From positions 1 to 47,887 of the forward strand of contig JAJTEN010000030.1 in NCBI GenBank assembly GCA_021298155.1: a DNA stretch of 47,887 bases, read 5' to 3'. The stretch's first letter is position 1; each line of letters starts with the position of its first letter. Shown in pieces: positions 1 to 7,372 of the stretch. Made by a program: the position numbers and the translations under genes. The stretch is from Sphingobacteriales bacterium. Its GTDB lineage: Bacteria; Bacteroidota; Bacteroidia; UKL13-3. Under the pieces are notes generated by a model. The model was not told the origin of the DNA. It did no database searches and saw only the letters and a list, made by a program, of their open reading frames with translations.

Positions 1-6
1 AAATGA

Positions 7-48
7 GTGTTAAGTTTTAAGTGTTAAGTTTTAAGTGTTAAGTTTTAA
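7..48. repeat. Three tandem 14-bp repeats at the window edge
   Basis: Three perfect copies of the 14-bp unit GTGTTAAGTTTTAA lie at 7-20, 21-34 and 35-48, followed by a degenerate partial copy. The array runs into the stop codon of mutS2 (45-47), so the last residues of MutS2 are encoded by a variant of the repeat. The left end of the array may extend beyond the window. It looks like an intergenic minisatellite; no function is visible. Confidence 0.85.
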
Positions 49-2450
49 GTGTTGAGTGTTACGATTGTTACGCCATCGCCGCCTAATTCTATTTCCTCAT
101 CATTGATTTGCGCTACAAATTTATTTGATTTCAATTCGGCTCGAACCAATTTCCTTAAAATTCCATAACCTTTTCCATGTACAATACGAACCTGTTTTAT
201 ACCCAACAAAATCGCTTCATCTAAAAAGGTATTCAAGTTACGAACTGCCTCCTCACCTCTTAATCCAATTACATTTAACTCGTGACTAAAATGCTGCATT
301 TTGGTATTAAAATCTAAGCCCTTGCTGCTACTTTTAGCCTGTTTCTTTTGGGTGGCTTCACTTACTTTTTGTAGTTTAATCAATTCAATATTCGATCGTA
401 AATCGCCCATTGCCACCAATGCTTTATTTTTATGTATCGCTAAAATTTGTCCAAATGCCTCCTGCCCTTCAATGCTTACCAAATCATTCACCTGTAGTTC
501 TGCCAATTCACTATTTTCTTGAGCAAGCTTTTTAGGATCTGGTAACACCAATTCTATTTCAGTTATGCCCGTTTTTAATTGCTGAATTTCATCTTTCACC
601 AATCCCCGCGCCTTTCGCTGTACCTCACTATTGGCCTGCTGTTCCTTAATTTCTCTGATGGTAGCCTCAATTTTACTATTTGCCTCACTTACCAATGCCA
701 ATGCTTCTTGTTTGGCTTTCTTCATGAGTAACTTCTTATTGCTATCCAACTCTTGGTTTAAACGCTCATACTGCAGCAATAATTTCTGGGTCTTTACCTC
801 TTTCTCTTGAAGCTTTTGCTTCATGGTATTTACTGCTTGTTTTTCTTTCTCTAACTCAACCAAAAGCTCATCAACCTTGCGTTGTTTATCGCCAACTTTA
901 TTTTTCGCGTAGTTAATTATATGTGGGTTCAATCCAGATTTTACCGCTAACTCAAAAGCATAACTACTGCCAGGTTTCCCTAATTCTAATTGATACAAGG
1001 GCTGCATATTTTCATGATCAAATAACATGCTGGCATTTTCTAGTCCGGGGTATTGTGAGGCAAAGTTTTTTAAATTACTAAAGTGTGTGGTAACAATACC
1101 TTGTGCCCTTTTCTGTGCCAAATGATGCAGAATAGCCTCCGCCAAGGGTCCGCCAAATTGTGGATCTGTTCCCGTGCCAAATTCATCTATCAAAAACAAG
1201 GTTTTACCATCCGCAAAATCACAGAAATTTTTCATACTCAACAAATGAGAACTGTAAGTACTTAGGTCGTTCTCTATGCTCTGCTCATCACCAATATCTA
1301 CCATTATTTCTTTGTAAATTCCCAATTCACTATACGATTCGCATGGAATTAATAAACCGCATTGCAATATATATTGTAATAGTCCAACCGTTTTTAAACA
1401 AACAGATTTACCACCTGCATTCGGTCCAGAAATTACAACAATATACTTTTCTTTATTGAGCGCAATAGATAAGGGGATGGTTTGCAATCCGGCTTTATCA
1501 TGACTCATGCGTAACAAAGGATGATACGCTTTTTCTAATTGTAAACTGGGATGTTTACTTAAGATTGGCAAATCGGCTTTCATTTCATTCGCCAAACCTG
1601 CCTTGGCCCTTATAAAATCAAATAGACCCAAGCGTTGTAAATTTTTTTCTAATTCAGGAATTTCAGGCCTAATTTGATCGGTAATCTCAAGTAAAATCCT
1701 TTCCCGCTCCCTACGGTAGGCAATTTGCCACTCTCTAAGTCCGTTATTTAAATCAAAGCAATCTGTGGGTTCAATATAAATGGTTTGACCCGTGCTCGAT
1801 TCATCATGCACAAATCCGCTTATGTGTCGTTTGTGTTCGGCCAAAACAGGCAAAACCAAGCGTCCTTCTCTAATGGTAATTCCAATTTGATCAGCCAAAT
1901 AACCTAGGTCGCTATATTTATCAAATAACTTCTGTATACGCTTCCTTATTTCACTTTCTTTCTCATGTATTTTGGCAGAAATTTTAGCCAATTCTGCTGA
2001 GGCATTCGCCCGCATTATTCCGTCTGCATCAATTATTCTATCAATTCTCCTAACTACCAAATCATTGATAATTAATCCCGCTAAGAGCGATTCTAACTCA
2101 ACATACTTTCCTGTGCGATCTCTAAAAAAAGTAGCAACCTGAATAAATGCCTGTACTACCAATTTAATACTTTGCAATTCTTCTTCTAATAGCCAAACAC
2201 CTTCAATTTTAGCTTTGTACAAATAGGGTGATACATCTAAATAATGTGAACTTGGAAATGGCGATTCTTCGTTGAGTAGTTTTTGAAATTCTTTGGTTTG
2301 AACCAACATTTTCTCTACAATATCGAAGCGATTTGAAAAGCGCATGCGTTCTACGTAATAGACACCCATAGGCGACAAACAGCGGGCATTTAGCAATTCG
2401 CGAATCTGATTGAAACCAAGCTTGGTTTCTATATTTTTGGGAAAAGGCAC
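45..2450 (-). CDS. mutS2: Endonuclease MutS2
   Basis: This is a MutS2-family ATPase of 801 residues, a usual length for the family. MutS2 proteins are linked to suppression of homologous recombination or rescue of collided ribosomes, not to mismatch repair. The Walker A motif GPNAGGKS is at 342-349, followed by the MutS Walker B region (LFLIDEFGTGTD). A long charged coiled coil spans roughly 510-640, and a C-terminal Smr domain (motif HGKGYGILRK) occupies about the last 80 residues. The usual LDLR nuclease motif of the Smr domain reads LNVI here, so nuclease activity is doubtful. The start is GTG at 2450; the N-terminal residues up to GFNQIRELL match the family and no upstream start fits. The DUF4296 lipoprotein gene ends 6 nt upstream on the same strand, suggesting co-transcription. 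Confidence 0.95.
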   Translation of the reverse strand: MPFPKNIETKLGFNQIRELLNARCLSPMGVYYVERMRFSNRFDIVEKMLVQTKEFQKLLNEESPFPSSHYLDVSPYLYKAKIEGVWLLEEELQSIKLVVQAFIQVATFFRDRTGKYVELESLLAGLIINDLVVRRIDRIIDADGIMRANASAELAKISAKIHEKESEIRKRIQKLFDKYSDLGYLADQIGITIREGRLVLPVLAEHKRHISGFVHDESSTGQTIYIEPTDCFDLNNGLREWQIAYRRERERILLEITDQIRPEIPELEKNLQRLGLFDFIRAKAGLANEMKADLPILSKHPSLQLEKAYHPLLRMSHDKAGLQTIPLSIALNKEKYIVVISGPNAGGKSVCLKTVGLLQYILQCGLLIPCESYSELGIYKEIMVDIGDEQSIENDLSTYSSHLLSMKNFCDFADGKTLFLIDEFGTGTDPQFGGPLAEAILHHLAQKRAQGIVTTHFSNLKNFASQYPGLENASMLFDHENMQPLYQLELGKPGSSYAFELAVKSGLNPHIINYAKNKVGDKQRKVDELLVELEKEKQAVNTMKQKLQEKEVKTQKLLLQYERLNQELDSNKKLLMKKAKQEALALVSEANSKIEATIREIKEQQANSEVQRKARGLVKDEIQQLKTGITEIELVLPDPKKLAQENSELAELQVNDLVSIEGQEAFGQILAIHKNKALVAMGDLRSNIELIKLQKVSEATQKKQAKSSSKGLDFNTKMQHFSHELNVIGLRGEEAVRNLNTFLDEAILLGIKQVRIVHGKGYGILRKLVRAELKSNKFVAQINDEEIELGGDGVTIVTLNT

Positions 2451-2456
2451 TGGTAA

Positions 2457-2882
2457 TTATTTTAAAGGTAAGGGCGCATTCTCTGGCAATGGCATAACTT
2501 CTACAGGTTCTTTTAACTTGCCGCGTGAGAGCGCTTCTTGGTTGCTCAACTCTTCCATCACAAGTCCCATAATGGTATCCATTTGCAGTGAATTACTTAA
2601 GTAATAATCAAAACTACGCACAAATTGTTCTGAATCTACCCCATGTTTTTCAAAAATAAATCGATTATACCCAACAAATAAGGCTTTACTCGAATCTGCC
2701 GAATGCACCTTTGCCTGCATGGCTGCCTCTAATAAATGTAAATCTACCAATACCTGAGCAACCGATTCGCGGGATAATAAATTTGCTGGTTGCGCAATTG
2801 TATCCAATGATTTATTGGTGCAAGAAAATATTAGTACAAGTAAAACCAGATACTGATATTTGAAAAATAATTTTTGACTCAT
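2457..2882 (-). CDS. DUF4296 lipoprotein
   Basis: This is a 141-residue predicted lipoprotein. It has a signal peptide with a hydrophobic stretch at about 11-19 and lipobox LIFSC, with acylated Cys21. The rest is mostly helical and resembles DUF4296, a Bacteroidota family of unknown function (pattern: LVDLHLLEA, then IFEKHGVDSEQF). It is probably anchored in an envelope membrane. The ATG lies at 2880-2882 and overlaps head-to-head with the ATG of yggS at 2881-2883, so its promoter must lie inside yggS. mutS2 follows after 6 nt and is likely in the same transcript. The lipoprotein assignment is firm; the domain name is from memory of the family pattern. Confidence 0.85.
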   Translation of the reverse strand: MSQKLFFKYQYLVLLVLIFSCTNKSLDTIAQPANLLSRESVAQVLVDLHLLEAAMQAKVHSADSSKALFVGYNRFIFEKHGVDSEQFVRSFDYYLSNSLQMDTIMGLVMEELSNQEALSRGKLKEPVEVMPLPENAPLPLK

Positions 2883-3540
2883 GATTACTGCAAATATTCA
2901 AAAAATAAACCAAGAAATTGGTGTGCATGCCAGATTAATTGCTGTAAGCAAAACCAAACCCCTAGAAATGCTGATGGAGGCCTACCAAGGTGGACAAAGA
3001 ATCTTTGGGGAGAATAAAGTGCAAGAATTGGTTCAAAAATATGAAGCACTGCCCAAAGATATTGAATGGCATTTAATTGGTCACCTTCAAAGCAATAAGG
3101 TTAAATATATTGCTCCTTTTGTTAGCCTAATTCACGGGGTAGATAGCCTTAAACTGCTACAAACCATTAATAAAGAAGGTGAAAAAAATAATCGGATTGT
3201 CCCTTGCTTATTGCAAATTTTCATAGCTCAAGAAGAAACAAAATTCGGTTTGAACCAAGCCGAGTTAATGGAGCTCCTAGAGTCGATTTCGCAAGAGCCT
3301 TTGCCGCACGTTCAAATCTGCGGATTAATGGGAATGGCAAGCAATGTAGACAATGAGGTACAAATTAGAAATGAGTTTAAGGGACTTAAAAATGTATTTG
3401 AGTTGGTTCGGCAAAGGTATTTTTTAAATAACCCACACTTTAAAGAAATTTCTATGGGTATGAGCGGAGATTATCTTATTGCAGTGCAAGAAGGTGCCAC
3501 ATTGGTACGTGTTGGAAGTCGGATTTTTGGCGAACGCTAG
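2881..3540 (+). CDS. yggS: YggS/PROSC family PLP-homeostasis protein
   Basis: This is a cytoplasmic pyridoxal-5'-phosphate-binding protein of the YggS/PLPBP family, a fold-type III TIM barrel without known catalytic activity that buffers PLP. It has 219 residues, the normal length. The PLP lysine is Lys24 in AVSKTKP. Other family motifs are FGENKVQE, WHLIGHLQSNK, the GLMGMA segment and the C-terminal phosphate-binding SMGMSGDYLIAV and RVGSRIFG. The start is fixed because an in-frame TGA lies at 2875-2877. Its ATG overlaps that of the divergent DUF4296 gene, an unusually tight arrangement. Confidence 0.95.
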   Translation: MITANIQKINQEIGVHARLIAVSKTKPLEMLMEAYQGGQRIFGENKVQELVQKYEALPKDIEWHLIGHLQSNKVKYIAPFVSLIHGVDSLKLLQTINKEGEKNNRIVPCLLQIFIAQEETKFGLNQAELMELLESISQEPLPHVQICGLMGMASNVDNEVQIRNEFKGLKNVFELVRQRYFLNNPHFKEISMGMSGDYLIAVQEGATLVRVGSRIFGER

Positions 3541-3580
3541 GTTTAAGCTAAATTGGCTATATTGAAATAAAACACCCGAT

Positions 3581-3940
3581 ATGCCTGGTAAAAATTGTTT
3601 GTTTTGTGGCCAAAATTTTATGGGAAGAGCAGATAAAAAATTCTGCAACGACCACTGCCGCAGCGCTCTTCATAACCAAATAAAAAGTGAAAATCACCAT
3701 CATTTTAAAGAGGTAGACCACGTATTAAAACGAAATAGAAAAATTTTAGCAGCGCTTTTTGAGCAAACGCAAAAACAGAAAAAAGGAATTTTAACCAGAA
3801 AAATCCAAGAGTTAGGATTTATTTTTAGTTACCACACCCATATTTTGCCTCTAGAAAATGGCGAAGAAGGTGTGTTCTGCTATGATTATGGCTACATTAA
3901 AACCAAATGTGGCGAACTTGCCATAATTAAACAGAACTAA
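3581..3940 (+). CDS. Small zinc-ribbon protein (DUF2116-like)
   Basis: This 119-residue protein has an N-terminal zinc ribbon made by Cys6, Cys9, Cys22 and Cys26 (CLFC ... CNDHC). A basic helical segment with the HHHF stretch and KRNRKILAALFE follows, then a beta-rich C-terminus ending near FCYDYGYIK. Small proteins with this architecture are common in Bacteroidota and are often labelled DUF2116 zinc-ribbon proteins; their function is unknown. It lies 40 nt after yggS and 14 nt before the cvfB-like gene, all on the plus strand, so the three may form an operon. Confidence 0.8.
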   Translation: MPGKNCLFCGQNFMGRADKKFCNDHCRSALHNQIKSENHHHFKEVDHVLKRNRKILAALFEQTQKQKKGILTRKIQELGFIFSYHTHILPLENGEEGVFCYDYGYIKTKCGELAIIKQN

Positions 3941-3954
3941 ACTACTTTTGAAGC

Positions 3955-4785
3955 ATGATTGAAATTGGAAAGAAAAATACCTTAAGAGCTATTCGAAATA
4001 CCCCACAAGGCATATATTTAGTAGATAAAAACAATAATGAGGTTTTATTGCCAAACAAATACGTGCCCAAAACGCTTCAAGCTGAAGAATTGTTAGAAGT
4101 ATTTGTATACAAAGATTCTGAAGATCGTTTAATTGCCACCACCTTAGTGCCACTTATTGAGGCCAATTCCTTGGCCAAGCTGGTGGTAAACGAAGTAAAT
4201 AGCTTTGGCGCCTTTTTAGATATGGGTATAGATAAAGATTTGCTAGTACCCATCAAAGAACAATTAAATCCCATGAAGGAGGGCAAATCATATTGGGTAT
4301 ATTGTTACCTAGATGAAGTTACGCAGCGCTTGGTTGGTTCGAGCAAAATTAAACGCTTTTTAACCAATGATAAGCACAATTTAGTGGTAGGCCAGGAAGT
4401 AGATTGTTTAATTTTTGATGATACCCCGCTTGGGTATTTGGCCGTTATAAACAATAAACAGTACGGACTCATATACCACAATGAAGTATACAGCAACTTG
4501 CGCATTGGTGATACCACGCAAGCATTTGTTAAAAAAATTAAAGATACAGGTGAGATAGATTTGAGCTTACAAAAAATTGGCTTTACACACGTAAACGACC
4601 AAACAGATGTTATCTTAAATCACCTTAAAAAGAACGGTGGCTTTCTGAACCTAAACGATGATTCGGCACCAGAAGAAATTCAAGCGCGATTAAAAATAAG
4701 TAAGAAGGTATTCAAAAAAGCTATCGGTATACTCTATCGAGAAAAGAAAATAACAATTGAAGAGCAAGGTATTCGCTTAAAATAA
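3955..4785 (+). CDS. cvfB: CvfB-like S1 RNA-binding protein
   Basis: This is a 276-residue protein of the CvfB family, which carries tandem S1-like OB folds and a C-terminal winged helix and binds RNA. In Staphylococcus CvfB affects virulence gene expression; its role in Bacteroidota is not established. S1-type motifs are visible at about 75-95 (VNSFGAFLDMGIDKDLLVP) and about 165-205 (NNKQYGLIYHNEVY, then GEIDLSL). The C-terminus (about 215-276) has the winged-helix pattern ending KKAIGILYREKKI. A TACTTTTG box at 3943-3950 abuts the start codon, so either the transcript is leaderless or the box is chance and the gene is read from the yggS promoter. Confidence 0.85.
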   Translation: MIEIGKKNTLRAIRNTPQGIYLVDKNNNEVLLPNKYVPKTLQAEELLEVFVYKDSEDRLIATTLVPLIEANSLAKLVVNEVNSFGAFLDMGIDKDLLVPIKEQLNPMKEGKSYWVYCYLDEVTQRLVGSSKIKRFLTNDKHNLVVGQEVDCLIFDDTPLGYLAVINNKQYGLIYHNEVYSNLRIGDTTQAFVKKIKDTGEIDLSLQKIGFTHVNDQTDVILNHLKKNGGFLNLNDDSAPEEIQARLKISKKVFKKAIGILYREKKITIEEQGIRLK

Positions 4786-4923
4786 CTGATTACTGCCCCA
4801 TAAACATACTCATTTATCTTGCCACAAATATGGCAACCCTTATTTTATTGGGTTGGCACAGACAATATACTTCACAACAAATTATCTGAAAGAATTAGAT
4901 AGTTTGCATCAACACTTGCCCTG

Positions 4924-6051
4924 TTACCTAATACTAAAATTCCCCTTCCAAACCGCGGCACCATTTATTTGCAGTTCAAAACCTTGAAGGCCCGGATACA
5001 AAATTCTAGTGCTCATTTTTTCTTTTAGTTGTTGCGCTTTTTGAACCCAAACAGTTTTCCCTTTTTTGAGCGAAAGCTGTTTTATTTTAAATACTTTTTT
5101 ACGCGTTAAGGCAGCATTTTTACTTTTAAAATACAATACATAATCTAGCATCAAATCGCAATCCTCTAATGCCAAAATCTCAAATTTAAAACGCAAATAG
5201 TCGTTAAATGTAAGCTCTTGGTTTAATTCAAAAGTAAGCAGTTTTATGGCGGGGTTTGAACCAATACCTATGAGTTGCAAAGCCGCTGCATTGCCCTCTT
5301 TAATGAGCGTGCGCAGGGCATGTTTACTAATAAAGCTAAGTTCTGCATCGCTCTGAATGGCCTTGCTTTTCCATTCTTGTAACGTAGCAATTACAATAGC
5401 GGGATGTGTTTTAGACATATCATTTAAGTGATTAGCCACCGAACGCGTAACAAATCGAGTGGCATCTGTATGCAATACATGCAAAATAGGTAAAGCAGCA
5501 ACAACTGGAAGCTGTATTTTCTGGCACCAAGGCAATTTAGGCCTGAGTCCCTCACTGGCCAACCGGCGCACATGATAATGGTTGTGATGGGCCCACTCAT
5601 GCATTTGTTTTAGGGTAGGCTCAGGAAAAGCATTGATAAAATAACGGATGGCATCTTCCGCAGAAAAGCGCATGGTTATGTGTTCTAAAGCCGCTAACGA
5701 AGTTTGTAAATACATTTCTTTGCACCCATATACCGCTATAAAATGAGCATATGGGGCATAAATAAAATCGCCAAAATCATTATCCGTTACATGGGGATTG
5801 CAAGGCGCCGGCAAGGCCTGAACCAAAATAGTAACCGACTCTATATAAGTAAATGGCAAATACTTATACAAACAGCTTGTTATATGATAAATACGTTCTT
5901 TTAAAGCTAATTGCGGAAAGGCTTGTACCACTTCTTTAACGAAAGCTTTACCCTTAAACCCAGTATATACATGGGCAATTTCTGATGCCAATTTTTCTAC
6001 TTTAGCGGTATGAAATAGGTGATCTTTAAGACTAAATGAAGCAGTTTCCAT
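4924..6051 (-). CDS. alkC: AlkC-type DNA alkylation repair protein
   Basis: This is a 375-residue, mostly alpha-helical HEAT-repeat protein resembling AlkC DNA glycosylases, which remove N3-alkylated purines such as 3-methyladenine. Diagnostic segments are HHNHYHVRRLASEGLRPKLPW (about 165-185) and the following RFVTRSVANHLNDMSK block, both typical of the AlkC/AlkD superfamily. Basic C-terminal residues fit DNA contact. Start ATG at 6049-6051. It is divergent from mfd and convergent with the cvfB-like gene. A TAAATTTG box on its strand (6093-6100) could be the -7 element, without a clear -33 partner. The 138 nt between it and the cvfB-like gene hold only weak short dyads. Confidence 0.85.
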   Translation of the reverse strand: METASFSLKDHLFHTAKVEKLASEIAHVYTGFKGKAFVKEVVQAFPQLALKERIYHITSCLYKYLPFTYIESVTILVQALPAPCNPHVTDNDFGDFIYAPYAHFIAVYGCKEMYLQTSLAALEHITMRFSAEDAIRYFINAFPEPTLKQMHEWAHHNHYHVRRLASEGLRPKLPWCQKIQLPVVAALPILHVLHTDATRFVTRSVANHLNDMSKTHPAIVIATLQEWKSKAIQSDAELSFISKHALRTLIKEGNAAALQLIGIGSNPAIKLLTFELNQELTFNDYLRFKFEILALEDCDLMLDYVLYFKSKNAALTRKKVFKIKQLSLKKGKTVWVQKAQQLKEKMSTRILYPGLQGFELQINGAAVWKGNFSIR

Positions 6052-6125
6052 GTTGCAATGTAATGAAGCGGTTTAAATAGGTTTTACGCTTACAAATTTA
6101 ACGCCTGAGTAAGGATAATTTTCTA

Positions 6126-6165
6126 TATTTTTGCAAGTCAAAAAAATCGCTCAGTTGGCCAACTG
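6126..6165 (+). promoter_or_regulatory. Possible mfd -7 box and 14-bp palindrome
   Basis: TATTTTTG at 6126-6133 matches the Bacteroidota -7 consensus TAnnTTTG, 47 nt before the mfd ATG; no good -33 TTTG is seen at the right distance. A perfect palindrome CAGTTGGCCAACTG at 6152-6165 lies between the box and the start codon, where it would fall in the leader. It could be an operator or a small stem. Confidence 0.3.
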
Positions 6166-6179
6166 GGCTAAACTAATTT

Positions 6180-7211
6180 ATGAAGTTAACAGACGTATTT
6201 GAAAGATATATTCCCGGAGAAAATTTTGTTGAATTAAGCCAAGCCTTGGATCAAACCAAAGTTGGAGCCATACACTTAAACGGCTTAGTTGGTTCGGCTG
6301 CTGCCTTGCTGGCCGCTATTACCTATCAACAAAAAAATCTTTGCACGGTGGTGGTATGTGCCACCATAGAAGATGCAAAATACTTTGCAACAGATGTAGA
6401 AAATGTATTACCAGGTAAAACCATTAATTACCTGCCTGCCTCCTATAAAAGAAGCTTCCAGCCAGAGACCATTCAAAACCAATTGGTACTAGAACGAGCA
6501 GAAGTGCTCAACAGACTTAACCAAACACATAGCAAAGCAGAATGGATCATAACTACCGCCGAGGCTATGCTAGAGTTTGTAATGGGCGAAAAGGACCTAA
6601 ACCAAAACACCTTTGAATTAAAGGTTGGCGACACCTTCGACCTCGAATTTTTTATTGAATTTTTAACAGAACATCATTTTGAACGGAGCGATTTTGTATA
6701 TGAAGCAGGTCACTTTAGCATACGCGGGGGCATAATTGATGTATTTTCATTTAGCAATGAAAAACCCTACAGAATAGAACTTAATGGCAATATCATAGAA
6801 GGCATTCGCATTTTTGAACCATACGACCAATTATCTGTAAAAAAAGTCGACCGCTTTTATATTATTCCCAATGTGCAAAAAGAATTGCATGCCAAAGAAA
6901 CAATATTTAATTATATCCCTAAAGATGCACTGTTTTGGTGGCAAGATTTTAATTTAAGCTGCGATCAATTGCAAAGAGGCTTAGAGAAGGTCGCACATTT
7001 TGACCCAAATTCGGTTCAAACCAAAGAAGATTTTTCATTTGAAGGAATAGAAAAAACATGGTTGGCTTTGGTAGATTTTAAAAAAGCTACTGAAAAATTT
7101 GTTCGCATAGAGTTTGGTACGCGCAAAGTATTAAAAGCTATATTTTTAGCGAGAGTAGTCGACAAATTGAACGTTTATATACCATCTTCGACGACCTGGC
7201 AAAAGATGTAA
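6180..7211 (+). CDS. mfd: Transcription-repair coupling factor Mfd, N-terminal part (disrupted)
   Basis: This is the N-terminal part of Mfd, the ATP-dependent translocase that removes stalled RNA polymerase and recruits UvrA. The segment contains the UvrB-like domain; GGIIDVFSFSNEKPYRIELNG around residues 185-205 is characteristic. Homology holds to about residue 320 (IEFGTRKVLKA, near 7138). After that the frame reads an unrelated tail of about 22 residues and stops at 7211. The next recognisable Mfd residues, YIFSESSRQIERLY, are in frame +2 from 7139. From memory of family members, about 30-35 residues that normally join these parts are absent, so this looks like a deletion with a frame change. 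It should be read together with the fragment ending at 9445. Confidence 0.9.
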   Translation: MKLTDVFERYIPGENFVELSQALDQTKVGAIHLNGLVGSAAALLAAITYQQKNLCTVVVCATIEDAKYFATDVENVLPGKTINYLPASYKRSFQPETIQNQLVLERAEVLNRLNQTHSKAEWIITTAEAMLEFVMGEKDLNQNTFELKVGDTFDLEFFIEFLTEHHFERSDFVYEAGHFSIRGGIIDVFSFSNEKPYRIELNGNIIEGIRIFEPYDQLSVKKVDRFYIIPNVQKELHAKETIFNYIPKDALFWWQDFNLSCDQLQRGLEKVAHFDPNSVQTKEDFSFEGIEKTWLALVDFKKATEKFVRIEFGTRKVLKAIFLARVVDKLNVYIPSSTTWQKM

Positions 7212-7372
7212 AGTTTGACCCCATTTATCATGGATTAAGCAACGGATTTATTGACCATACGCAACAGATAGCCTTTTATACTGAACACCAAATTTTTGAT
7301 CGCTTTTATAAAGGCAAGGTAAAAAGTGGGTATAGTGGAAACCGTATTTTAACCCTAAAAGAATTAAGAGAA

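Noticed and set aside
4826-4860. Terminator between the cvfB-like gene and alkC
   Set aside because: Only 5-6 bp imperfect stems (TTGCCA/TGGCAA and AACCC/GGGTT) without a following T-run are present.
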